Under the pieces are notes generated by a model. That model ran no database searches. It had not been told where the DNA came from and was given only the letters and a program-made list of their open reading frames with translations. The position numbers and the translations under genes were made by a program. 64,000 bases of DNA. It comes from Pseudomonas corrugata (GTDB lineage: Bacteria > Pseudomonadota > Gammaproteobacteria > Pseudomonadales > Pseudomonadaceae). The stretch is taken from the NCBI RefSeq assembly GCF_001269905.1, contig NZ_LHVK01000003.1:434001-498000 (forward strand), in the 5' to 3' direction. Positions 57,230 to 64,000 of this stretch are shown here, piece by piece; the first letter of the stretch is position 1, and the number at the start of each line of letters is the position of its first letter.

Positions 57230-58234
57230 ATGAATCATCGTCGTGGGATCCGTTCCCTGTGCCGCGTTGCCCTGGCAGTTGCCGCGGTCGGTCTTAGCAG
57301 TACCTTGCTGGCGGCTGAAGAAGTGAAGATCGGTTTTCTGGTCAAGCAAGCCGAGGAGCCCTGGTTCCAGACCGAATGGGCGTTCGCCGAGAAGGCGGGC
57401 AAGGACAAGGGCTTCAAGGTGATCAAGATTGCCGTGCCCGATGGCGAGAAGACCCTCTCGGCCATCGACAGCCTCGCGGCCAACGGCGCCAAGGGCTTTG
57501 TGATCTGCCCGCCGGACGTGTCGCTCGGCCCGGCCATCGTTGCCAAGGCCAAACTCAACGACATGAAAGTCATCGCCGTCGATGACCGTTTCGTCGATGC
57601 CAGCGGCAAGTTCATGGAAGACGTGCCGTACCTCGGCATGGCCGCGTTCGAAGTGGGCCAGAAGCAGGGCGCCGCCATGGCCGCTGAAGCCAAAAAACGT
57701 GGTTGGGACTGGAAAGAAACCTACGCGGTGATCAACACCTTCAACGAGCTGGACACCGGCAAGAAACGCACTGACGGTTCGATTGACGCTCTCAAGAAAG
57801 CCGGTATGCCGGACGATCATATCCTCACCACGGCGCTCAAGACCCTCGACGTACCGGGGAGCATGGACTCCACCAACTCCGCCCTGGTGAAACTGCCCAG
57901 CGGTGCGAAGAACCTGATCATCGGCGGCATGAACGACAACACTGTGCTGGGCGGCGTGCGCGCGACTGAAAGCGCCGGGTTCAAGGCTGACAACGTGATC
58001 GGGATCGGCATCAACGGCACCGACGCCATTGGCGAGCTGAAGAAGCCCCACAGCGGTTTCTTCGGTTCGATGCTGCCTAGCCCGCACATCGAAGGCTACA
58101 AGACTGCCGAGATGATGTTCGAGTGGGTCACCACCGGCAAGGAACCACCGAAGTACACCGCCATGGACGAGGTGACGCTGATCACTCGGGAGAACTTCAA
58201 GCAGGAGCTGGAAAAGATCGGCCTGTGGAATTGA
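57230..58234 (+). CDS. araF: Sugar-binding protein AraF
   Basis: 334-aa periplasmic binding protein of an ABC importer. A signal peptide (to about residue 30, AVGLSSTLLAAEE) precedes a sequence very close to E. coli AraF: KIGFLVKQAEEPWFQTEWAF, AVPDGEKTLSAIDSLAANGA, IAVDDRFVDASGKFM and GGMNDNTVLGGVRATE. It should bind L-arabinose and D-galactose. AAGGAGTCAACT precedes the ATG. Confidence 0.95.
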   Translation: MNHRRGIRSLCRVALAVAAVGLSSTLLAAEEVKIGFLVKQAEEPWFQTEWAFAEKAGKDKGFKVIKIAVPDGEKTLSAIDSLAANGAKGFVICPPDVSLGPAIVAKAKLNDMKVIAVDDRFVDASGKFMEDVPYLGMAAFEVGQKQGAAMAAEAKKRGWDWKETYAVINTFNELDTGKKRTDGSIDALKKAGMPDDHILTTALKTLDVPGSMDSTNSALVKLPSGAKNLIIGGMNDNTVLGGVRATESAGFKADNVIGIGINGTDAIGELKKPHSGFFGSMLPSPHIEGYKTAEMMFEWVTTGKEPPKYTAMDEVTLITRENFKQELEKIGLWN

Positions 58235-58250
58235 CGGCCGGTTGATTCAA

Positions 58251-58278
58251 AAGCGGCCCTGGTGTCTTGGGGCCGCTT
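58251..58278 (+). other. Intercistronic hairpin araF-araG
   Basis: AAGCGGCCC (58251-58259) pairs with GGGCCGCTT (58270-58278). There is no U tail, so it more likely stabilises the araF transcript or dampens read-through than terminates fully. Confidence 0.6.
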
Positions 58279-58302
58279 GATCTCTGTGAGTTCGAGGTGG
58301 TT

Positions 58303-59847
58303 ATGCAAGCGCAAACAGCGACACAGCAACACAACATTGGCGCCAGCTTGCGGTTCAATGGAATCGGCAAGGCCTTTCCCGGCGTACAGGCGTTGGCCAA
58401 TATCAGCTTTGTTGCCCATCCAGGCCAGGTTCATGCCTTGATGGGGGAAAACGGCGCGGGCAAGTCCACGTTGCTGAAGATTCTGGGTGGGGCCTACATC
58501 CCGAGCAGCGGCGAGCTGCAGATCGGCGAACAGACGATGGCCTTCAAATGCACGGCCGACAGCATCGCCAGCGGCGTGGCGGTGATTCACCAGGAGCTGC
58601 ACCTGGTGCCGGAAATGACGGTGGCCGAGAATCTGTTCCTGGGCCATCTGCCGGCGCGTTTCGGCCTGGTCAACCGCGGCGTGTTGCGCCAGCAGGCATT
58701 GACGCTGCTCAAAGGCCTGGCCGACGAAATCGATCCCCAGGAAAAAGTCGGTCGCCTGTCCCTCGGTCAGCGCCAACTGGTGGAAATCGCCAAGGCCCTA
58801 TCCCGTGGCGCCCATGTAATTGCTTTCGATGAACCCACCAGTAGTCTTTCTGCTCGGGAAATCGACCGCTTGATGGCGATCATCGCGCGTCTGCGGGACG
58901 AGGGCAAAGTAGTGCTGTATGTCAGCCACCGCATGGAAGAGGTGTTCCGCATCTGTAACGCGGTGACGGTATTCAAGGACGGCCGCTATGTGCGCACCTT
59001 CGACAACATGAGCGAGTTGACCCACGATCAGTTGGTCACCTGCATGGTTGGTCGCGACATCGAGGACATCTACGATTACCGCCCCCGTGAGCGCGGTCAC
59101 GTGGCGCTGCAGGTCGAGCGCCTGCTCGGTCCAGGGTTGCGTGAGCCGGTGAGTTTCCAGGTGCATAAAGGTGAAATCCTCGGATTGTTCGGGCTGGTGG
59201 GGGCCGGACGTACCGAGTTGCTGCGATTGCTCAGCGGCCTGGAACGCCAGACCGAAGGCAGCATGGTCCTGCACGGTGAGGCGCTGAAACTGCGTTCGCC
59301 CCGGGATGCCATCGCCGCCGGCGTGCTGCTCTGTCCGGAAGACCGCAAGAAGGAAGGCATCATGCCGCTGGCCAGCGTCGGTGAGAACATCAACATCAGC
59401 GCCCGCAGTGCCCATTCAACCTTCGGCTGCCTGCTGCGCGGCGACTGGGAAAAGGGCAATGCCGACAAGCAGATCAGGGCGTTGAAAGTGAAGACTCCGA
59501 CGGCGGGGCAGAAAATCATGTACCTGTCCGGCGGCAACCAGCAGAAGGCGATCCTCGGTCGCTGGCTGTCGATGCCGATGAAAGTCCTGTTGCTGGACGA
59601 GCCCACGCGCGGCATCGACATCGGTGCGAAGGCGGAGATCTACCAGATCATCCACAACCTGGCGGCCAATGGCATTGCGGTGATTGTGGTGTCCAGCGAC
59701 CTGATGGAAGTGATGGGCATTTCCGACCGGATCCTGGTGCTGTGCGAAGGGGCCATGCGCGGCGAGCTGCCGCGTGACCAGGCCAACGAATCCAACCTGT
59801 TGCAACTGGCGCTGCCACGCCAACGCGTTGCCGACGCGGCGAACTGA
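58303..59847 (+). CDS. araG: Sugar ABC transporter ATPase AraG
   Basis: 514 aa with two ABC modules, as in all sugar importers of this type. The first has Walker A GENGAGKST, signature LSLGQRQLVEIAKAL and Walker B IAFDEPTSSLS. The second has a GLVGAGRTELLRLL-type degenerate Walker A, LSGGNQQKAILGRWL and LLLDEPTRGIDIGAKAEIY. It is close to E. coli AraG in sequence order. The ATG at 58303 was used; the frame is open upstream through the hairpin. Confidence 0.96.
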   Translation: MQAQTATQQHNIGASLRFNGIGKAFPGVQALANISFVAHPGQVHALMGENGAGKSTLLKILGGAYIPSSGELQIGEQTMAFKCTADSIASGVAVIHQELHLVPEMTVAENLFLGHLPARFGLVNRGVLRQQALTLLKGLADEIDPQEKVGRLSLGQRQLVEIAKALSRGAHVIAFDEPTSSLSAREIDRLMAIIARLRDEGKVVLYVSHRMEEVFRICNAVTVFKDGRYVRTFDNMSELTHDQLVTCMVGRDIEDIYDYRPRERGHVALQVERLLGPGLREPVSFQVHKGEILGLFGLVGAGRTELLRLLSGLERQTEGSMVLHGEALKLRSPRDAIAAGVLLCPEDRKKEGIMPLASVGENINISARSAHSTFGCLLRGDWEKGNADKQIRALKVKTPTAGQKIMYLSGGNQQKAILGRWLSMPMKVLLLDEPTRGIDIGAKAEIYQIIHNLAANGIAVIVVSSDLMEVMGISDRILVLCEGAMRGELPRDQANESNLLQLALPRQRVADAAN

Positions 59848-59857
59848 GAGGTAAATC

Positions 59858-60826
59858 ATGACCATTCAAAACAATGCACTGCCAACGGCACGCAAACCCC
59901 TGGATATGCGTCGCTTCCTGGACGACTGGGTCATGCTGCTGGCGGCTATCGGTATCTTCGTACTTTGTACGCTGATGATCGACAACTTCCTGTCGCCTTT
60001 GAACATGCGGGGCCTTGGCCTGGCGATTTCCACCACCGGCATCGCGGCCTGCACCATGTTGTATTGCCTGGCGTCCGGGCACTTCGACTTGTCCGTCGGC
60101 TCGGTGATTGCCTGCGCCGGCGTGGTCGCGGCGGTGGTGATGCGCGATACCAACAGCGTGTTCCTGGGCGTCTGCGCCGCGCTGGTGATGGGGCTGATCG
60201 TTGGCCTGATCAACGGCATCGTCATTGCCAAGCTGCGGGTCAATGCCTTGATCACCACGCTGGCGACCATGCAGATCGTTCGTGGCCTGGCCTACATCTT
60301 TGCCAATGGCAAGGCAGTGGGTGTGTCCCAGGAATCGTTCTTCGTGTATGGCAACGGCCAGTTGTTCGGTGTGCCGGTACCGATCCTGATCACCGTCGTC
60401 TGCTTTGTGTTCTTCGGCTGGTTGTTGAACTACACCACCTATGGGCGTAACACCATGGCCATTGGTGGTAATCAGGAAGCGGCGTTGCTGGCGGGCGTGA
60501 ACGTCGATCGCACCAAGATCATCATCTTCGCTGTGCATGGGGTGATCGGGGCGCTGGCGGGTGTGATCCTGGCCTCGCGCATGACCTCCGGCCAACCGAT
60601 GATCGGCCAGGGCTTCGAACTGACGGTGATCTCGGCCTGCGTCCTGGGTGGGGTATCGTTAAGCGGCGGGATCGGCATGATCCGTCATGTGATTGCCGGA
60701 GTGCTGATTCTGGCAATCATTGAAAACGCGATGAACCTGAAGAACATCGACACCTTCTACCAATACGTCATCCGTGGCTCGATCCTGCTGCTCGCCGTGG
60801 TCATCGACCGCATGAAACAGCGCTGA
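59858..60826 (+). CDS. araH: Sugar ABC transporter permease AraH
   Basis: 322-aa permease with about eight to ten membrane helices and the branched sugar-permease motif TTYGRNTMAIGGNQEAALLAGV. The conserved SGHFDLSVGSVIA and ELTVISACVLGGVSLSGGIG segments are present. It completes the AraFGH importer. It starts 10 bases after araG behind AGAGGTAA. Confidence 0.96.
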   Translation: MTIQNNALPTARKPLDMRRFLDDWVMLLAAIGIFVLCTLMIDNFLSPLNMRGLGLAISTTGIAACTMLYCLASGHFDLSVGSVIACAGVVAAVVMRDTNSVFLGVCAALVMGLIVGLINGIVIAKLRVNALITTLATMQIVRGLAYIFANGKAVGVSQESFFVYGNGQLFGVPVPILITVVCFVFFGWLLNYTTYGRNTMAIGGNQEAALLAGVNVDRTKIIIFAVHGVIGALAGVILASRMTSGQPMIGQGFELTVISACVLGGVSLSGGIGMIRHVIAGVLILAIIENAMNLKNIDTFYQYVIRGSILLLAVVIDRMKQR

Positions 60827-60841
60827 AACCTGCTTCGACCG

Positions 60842-60955
60842 GGCGGGCCCCATCGCGGGCAAGCCCGGCTCCCGCAGGGTTATGTGTCAGTCACAGATTC
60901 CGTGCACGGCGCGGCTCAGTGTGGGAGCGGGCTTACCTGCGATGGGGCCCGCCCT
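60842..60955. repeat. REPIN downstream of araH
   Basis: A left unit around GGCGGGCCCCATCGCGGGCA (60843-60877) and a right inverted unit from TGTGGGAGCGGGCTTACCTG to GATGGGGCCCGCC (60920-60955). The loop is about 42 bases. It separates the importer operon from the convergent small gene. Confidence 0.85.
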
Positions 60956-60966
60956 GACGCCGCCAA

Positions 60967-61347
60967 TCAAGCTGCCTTGCGCAACGCCTCGATCAACTCT
61001 TGCTTGCGCATCTTCGAACGCCCGGGAATGTTCTTCGCCCGGGCTTCTTTCATCAGGCTGTCGACGGTCTGGGTTTCATGGGAAGCCCTGCTGCGGCGCG
61101 GGTGGCCTTCCCGGGTCTTGGCCGCACGACGGGCCGATTCCTTGCGGTCGGTTTTCTTTTCCGCGGCCGGTTTATGTTTCCCCGAACCGCCGGAACGCTC
61201 GCCGCCGCCGGACTGTTTGTTCACCGTCGCCCAGGCCCGTGCCTCGGCCGTGTCCTCGGACAGGCCTTTCTTCTCGTAGCTTTTTTCGATGTGTCCGGCC
61301 TTGCGCTTTTGCTCGGCGGTGTATTTGTCTTTGCTTCCACGAGGCAT
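60967..61347 (-). CDS. Small basic protein with C-terminal Rho_N/SAP-like motif
   Basis: 126 aa, very basic. The N-terminus MPRGSKDKYTAEQKRKAGHI then EKSYEKKGLSEDTAEARAWA resembles the small ChaB/DUF7218-like or plasmid-stabilisation-like proteins of pseudomonads. The middle is Gly/Ser/Lys-rich. The C-terminal 30 residues (SLMKEARAKNIPGRSKMRKQ, then ELIEALRKA) fit a Rho N-terminal or SAP nucleic-acid-binding helix pair. The function is unknown. GGAGGAGAATCCC precedes the ATG. Confidence 0.72.
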   Translation of the reverse strand: MPRGSKDKYTAEQKRKAGHIEKSYEKKGLSEDTAEARAWATVNKQSGGGERSGGSGKHKPAAEKKTDRKESARRAAKTREGHPRRSRASHETQTVDSLMKEARAKNIPGRSKMRKQELIEALRKAA

Positions 61348-61379
61348 GGGATTCTCCTCCTCAAGTGTGTGAGCAGAGG

Positions 61380-61724
61380 CTACTGGCTGGCGCCACCTTC
61401 GGAGCCCGAACCACCGGTGGTGGTTTTCGAGCCCACGCCGGTTTCGGCGTTATCGGGCGCTGCAGAGTCCGGCGTGTTCATGCCACCCTGACGGCCCATG
61501 TCATTACCTTGCACGCGCGGATCGGTGCCGGTGGCGGGTGGCTGGCCATTGTTCAAGGTGCCGCCACCGGTGCCGTCGGTGTTCAACTTGGGCATGCCCT
61601 GTGTGGCCGGCGAGTGGGGAGCCTCCACCGGGTCGGTCGGTCCGGTACCAGAGGTGGACGCCGCTAAGGCCACCGAAGAGAGCAGTGCGGCAAATGTGAA
61701 CGCAGTCAGCCTTGAAGTGATCAT
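61380..61724 (-). CDS. Low-complexity exported protein
   Basis: 114 aa. A signal peptide (MITSRLTAFTFAALLSSVAL, cleavage after ALAAS or so) is followed by a disordered Gly/Thr/Pro/Asn-rich sequence without Cys. A ribosome site GGAGGCGAC is present. It may be in one transcript with the preceding minus-strand gene, 32 bp away. No family was recognised. Confidence 0.65.
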   Translation of the reverse strand: MITSRLTAFTFAALLSSVALAASTSGTGPTDPVEAPHSPATQGMPKLNTDGTGGGTLNNGQPPATGTDPRVQGNDMGRQGGMNTPDSAAPDNAETGVGSKTTTGGSGSEGGASQ

Positions 61725-61899
61725 GGTGTCGCCTCCATTTTTCAGATGTTTGCCTGATCTTGGGCTGCCTTGGATCGAGGTTGGTGCCTCGGGGGCGACG
61801 AATGGTGCTTTCGAGCGTGCGTCATCATTTGGATTGAAATGTGACGAGTGCCGCGTGGCGGCTTAGTATGGCGCTTTCCATTGGCTACAAGGCCCGTTC

Positions 61900-62382
61900 A
61901 TGTCGATCGAGATCCGTCCTGCGCAACCCAGCGATGCGCCTCAAATCCTTGCCTTCATCACCGAGCTGGCCGACTACGAAAAAGCCCGTCACGAAGTTAT
62001 CGCCAGTGTGGCCGACATCGAGCGCAGCCTGTTCAGCGAAGGCGCAACTGCCCACGGGCTGATCTGCCTGCGTGATGGCGTACCGATTGGTTTCGCGGTG
62101 TTTTTCTTCAGCTACTCCACCTGGTTGGGCAGTAACTGTCTGTATCTGGAAGACTTGTACATCACGCCCGAACAGCGTGGCGGCGGTGCGGGCAAGACGT
62201 TGTTGCGTCACCTGGCCAAAGTCGCCTGCGACAACGATTGCGGTCGTTTCGAATGGAGTGTCCTGGACTGGAACACACCTGCGATCGAATTCTACAAATC
62301 CCTCGGCGCGCAACCCCAGGAAGAATGGGTGCGCTACCGGATGGACGGCAAGGTGCTACGGGATTTCGCCCAAGGCAATTGA
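61900..62382 (+). CDS. GNAT-family N-acetyltransferase
   Basis: 160 aa. The acetyl-CoA-binding motif is EDLYITPEQRGGGAGKTLLR, followed by RFEWSVLDWNTPAIEFYKSL and a C-terminal beta strand. It resembles diamine (spermidine/spermine) acetyltransferases of the SSAT type; the substrate is unproven. It is flanked by unrelated genes on the other strand. Confidence 0.87.
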   Translation: MSIEIRPAQPSDAPQILAFITELADYEKARHEVIASVADIERSLFSEGATAHGLICLRDGVPIGFAVFFFSYSTWLGSNCLYLEDLYITPEQRGGGAGKTLLRHLAKVACDNDCGRFEWSVLDWNTPAIEFYKSLGAQPQEEWVRYRMDGKVLRDFAQGN

Positions 62383-62387
62383 AGGTT

Positions 62388-63020
62388 TCAGGAATACCCG
62401 GCGCCGGCATACTCGGCAAATCCCGGTCGTTGTTCGAGCCGTTTGCAGTACGCGGCGACGGCCGGGTAGTCCGGCCGCTCCATGGGCGTCTGGCGCCAGC
62501 GGTGCACGGACAGGCCGATGAGCACGTCCGCCAGGGAGAAATCCGCACCGGCGACATAGGCGCCGGTGCGATTCAACTGCTGCTCGAGCAACCCCATCTT
62601 TTCGTTCCAGCCTCTGACTCCGGCGGCGATGGATTGTGGATCCTGCATATCCGGATTCTTGCGCACCAGCGCATGAAACGCGTAACCCCATGACGGGTTG
62701 AGTTCCGTCGCCTGCCAATCCATCCACTGCTCGATCCTCGCCCGTGCGGCTGGTTCGACGGCGAGCAGATCACTGCGCCCATGCTTGCCTACCAGGTAAC
62801 GGCAGATGGTGTTCGACTCCCAAAGCACACCGTTCTCATCGATGATCACCGGTACCTGAGCGTTTGGGTTAAGTGCGAGGAATGCCGGATCGTGAGTTGA
62901 ATTGAAGCCGATGCCCCAGTCTTCACGTTCGTAGGAGATGTCCAGTTCCTGGCAGGTCCATAGCACTTTTCTGACGTTGATCGAGGAAGTGCGGCCGAGG
63001 ATTTTCAGCAGTTGTCCCAT
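62388..63020 (-). CDS. Glutathione S-transferase
   Basis: 210 aa. MGQLLKILGRTSSINVRKVL, then NPNAQVPVIIDENGVLWESN with the Glu-Ser glutathione contacts, and a helical C-domain. It is related to the GST at 18122-18745, with the same LKI-GR-SS-NVRK-LW start. The ATG at 63020 was chosen over an upstream frame that runs into the dgoK promoter region. The promoter must lie within the 188 bp shared with dgoK. Confidence 0.9.
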   Translation of the reverse strand: MGQLLKILGRTSSINVRKVLWTCQELDISYEREDWGIGFNSTHDPAFLALNPNAQVPVIIDENGVLWESNTICRYLVGKHGRSDLLAVEPAARARIEQWMDWQATELNPSWGYAFHALVRKNPDMQDPQSIAAGVRGWNEKMGLLEQQLNRTGAYVAGADFSLADVLIGLSVHRWRQTPMERPDYPAVAAYCKRLEQRPGFAEYAGAGYS

Positions 63021-63108
63021 TTCATTATCCCTGAGAGTTAAGGCATCCGGACAGGAAACGTAGCAGGGACGAGAGTGGATGGCGATGGTTTCGGATGTCT
63101 TTGTGTTC

Positions 63109-63168
63109 ATCCCAATATATGGGAGTGATATTTATATATTGAGATTTATCTGCGGCCAGGTTTATAGT
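63109..63168 (+). promoter_or_regulatory. Operator-promoter module B (dgoK)
   Basis: Palindrome ATCCCA-ATATA-TGGGAG (63109-63125), a degenerate second copy before and over the -35, -35 TTGAGA (63139-63144), 18-base spacer and -10 TATAGT (63163-63168). It matches module A at 56005 in sequence, order and spacing. Confidence 0.75.
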
Positions 63169-63208
63169 CCGTGCCACTCACTGCCAAAAAACAGAACAGG
63201 TGAAGCGG

Positions 63209-64000
63209 ATGCAGGCGCAATTGATCGCGCTCGATTGGGGAACCACCTCACTACGGGCTTATAAACTCGCCGCGGGAGGCGAGGTGCTTGAGCAGCGCTC
63301 GCTGTCGTCGGGGATCATGCAGTTGCCTTCCGGGCCGCGGACCGTGGCCGGTCGGGAATGCACCGACGGTTTCGAGCTGGCGTTCGACGAGGCCTGCGGT
63401 GATTGGTTGGACGCGCAGCCGGGCCTGCCCGTCATTGCCTGCGGCATGGTCGGCAGCGCCCAGGGTTGGTGCGAAGCGCCTTACTGCGACACACCGGCAA
63501 ACGTCGCCAATCTCGGACATTCCCTGCAAACCGTTCGCAGCCTTCGCGGTGTCGATGTGCATATCGTGCCTGGGGTGATCCAGCGCTCGCGGTTACCCAA
63601 TGTGATGCGCGGCGAAGAAACTCAAGTACTCGGCGCCTTGCACAGCTTGCCGAGCGAAGCGGTGCTGATCGGCTTACCCGGCAGCCACTCGAAATGGGTG
63701 GAAGTAGTCGATGGCTGCATTGTGCATTTCGATACCTTCATGACCGGCGAAATCTTCGCGGTGCTCAGCGACCACAGCATTCTCGGCCGTACCCAGCAGC
63801 GCGGCGTCGCGTTCGATGGCGTGGCCTTCGATCGTGGTGTGCAGGTAGCGCTGTCGACGGACGGACAGATCGGGCCACTGTCCACCGTGTTCAGCGCTCG
63901 CAGCCTGGGGCTGACCGGTGAACTCGGCGCAAGCGCTCAGGCTGACTATCTCTCCGGCTTGTTGATTGGCCATGAGCTGACGGCACTGGCCGCGGCACAA
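63209..64000 (+). CDS. dgoK: 2-dehydro-3-deoxygalactonokinase DgoK (cut by window end)
   Basis: At least 264 codons, open at the right edge. The N-terminal LIALDWGTTSLRAYKL is the phosphate-binding start of the family. CGMVGSAQGWCEAPYC, VMRGEETQVLGAL, LPGSHSKWVEV and FMTGEIFAVLSDHSIL are DgoK landmarks. It phosphorylates 2-dehydro-3-deoxygalactonate in the De Ley-Doudoroff galactose pathway; an aldolase gene (dgoA) normally follows. The leader AACAGGTGAAGCGG gives a ribosome site. Confidence 0.95.
   Translation, partial: MQAQLIALDWGTTSLRAYKLAAGGEVLEQRSLSSGIMQLPSGPRTVAGRECTDGFELAFDEACGDWLDAQPGLPVIACGMVGSAQGWCEAPYCDTPANVANLGHSLQTVRSLRGVDVHIVPGVIQRSRLPNVMRGEETQVLGALHSLPSEAVLIGLPGSHSKWVEVVDGCIVHFDTFMTGEIFAVLSDHSILGRTQQRGVAFDGVAFDRGVQVALSTDGQIGPLSTVFSARSLGLTGELGASAQADYLSGLLIGHELTALAAAQ

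Overview
The window is a 64 kb piece of a Pseudomonas chromosome, most like the P. fluorescens group. The evidence is high GC coding sequence, many REP/REPIN elements of the GGGAGCGAGCCTGCTCGCGA type typical of fluorescent pseudomonads, and two long blocks whose gene order matches my knowledge of the P. aeruginosa map. These are the fadE/GST/ABC block, and comEC-exbBD-lpxK-kdsB-murB, rne/rluC, rpmF-plsX-fabDG-acpP-fabF-pabC-mltG-tmk-holB-pilZ-tatD. No tRNA, rRNA, transposase or CRISPR array was seen. Core genes occupy most of the window, with three accessory islands between them.

Region 1 (0.1-14.5 kb) is a complete Tad/Flp pilus locus. It starts with an AraC-type regulator carrying a degenerate receiver domain, divergent from two almost identical Flp pilin genes. 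A plus-strand run follows: prepilin peptidase, an unexpected AAA+ ATPase, CpaB/RcpC, TadG-, TadE- and TadF-like pseudopilins, TadZ, TadA, TadB and TadC. After a three-fold REPIN array, a convergent minus-strand operon supplies the secretin RcpA, the TPR lipoprotein TadD and a small DUF3613-like protein. A pair of 18-bp direct repeats spaced 21 bp apart in front of the first pilin gene looks like the regulator's binding site.

Region 2 (14.8-28.4 kb) is housekeeping: a PA2817-family protein, FadE acyl-CoA dehydrogenase, a glutathione S-transferase, an ABC-2 exporter pair, DUF2062, ComEC, an ExbB/ExbD pair, and the lipid A/Kdo/peptidoglycan genes lpxK, ycaR, kdsB, a low-molecular-weight phosphatase and murB, mostly overlapping by 4 bases. 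An accessory molybdenum-hydroxylase module (28.6-33.0 kb) follows: iorA- and iorB-like subunits, XdhC and a MobA/MocA-like nucleotidyltransferase. It sits between murB and rne.

Region 3 (33.2-53 kb) starts with RNase E, whose long leader faces a probably leaderless rluC. It continues with a HAD phosphatase, SppA-type peptidase, Maf, yceD-rpmF-plsX, the fab cluster, pabC, mltG, tmk, holB, pilZ and tatD. Immediately after tatD, on the opposite strand, I recognise the stress sRNA RgsA with a sigma-S-like -10 and a strong terminator. A TetR regulator, a MoaA-like radical SAM enzyme, a DUF4823 lipoprotein and a DUF1285 protein follow.

Region 4 (54.3-64 kb) is a sugar regulon for oxidative galactose/arabinose use: a DgoR-like GntR regulator, an SMP-30 lactonase, an SDR sugar dehydrogenase, the AraFGH-type importer, and at the right edge a truncated dgoK (2-dehydro-3-deoxygalactonokinase). 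The promoters in front of the SDR and dgoK are copies of one module (same palindrome, -35, 18-bp spacer, -10 and leader). A different palindrome is shared by the gntR and araF upstream regions. Two unrelated operators therefore appear to wire one pathway, which is the most interesting regulatory observation here. Four unrelated small genes lie between araH and dgoK.
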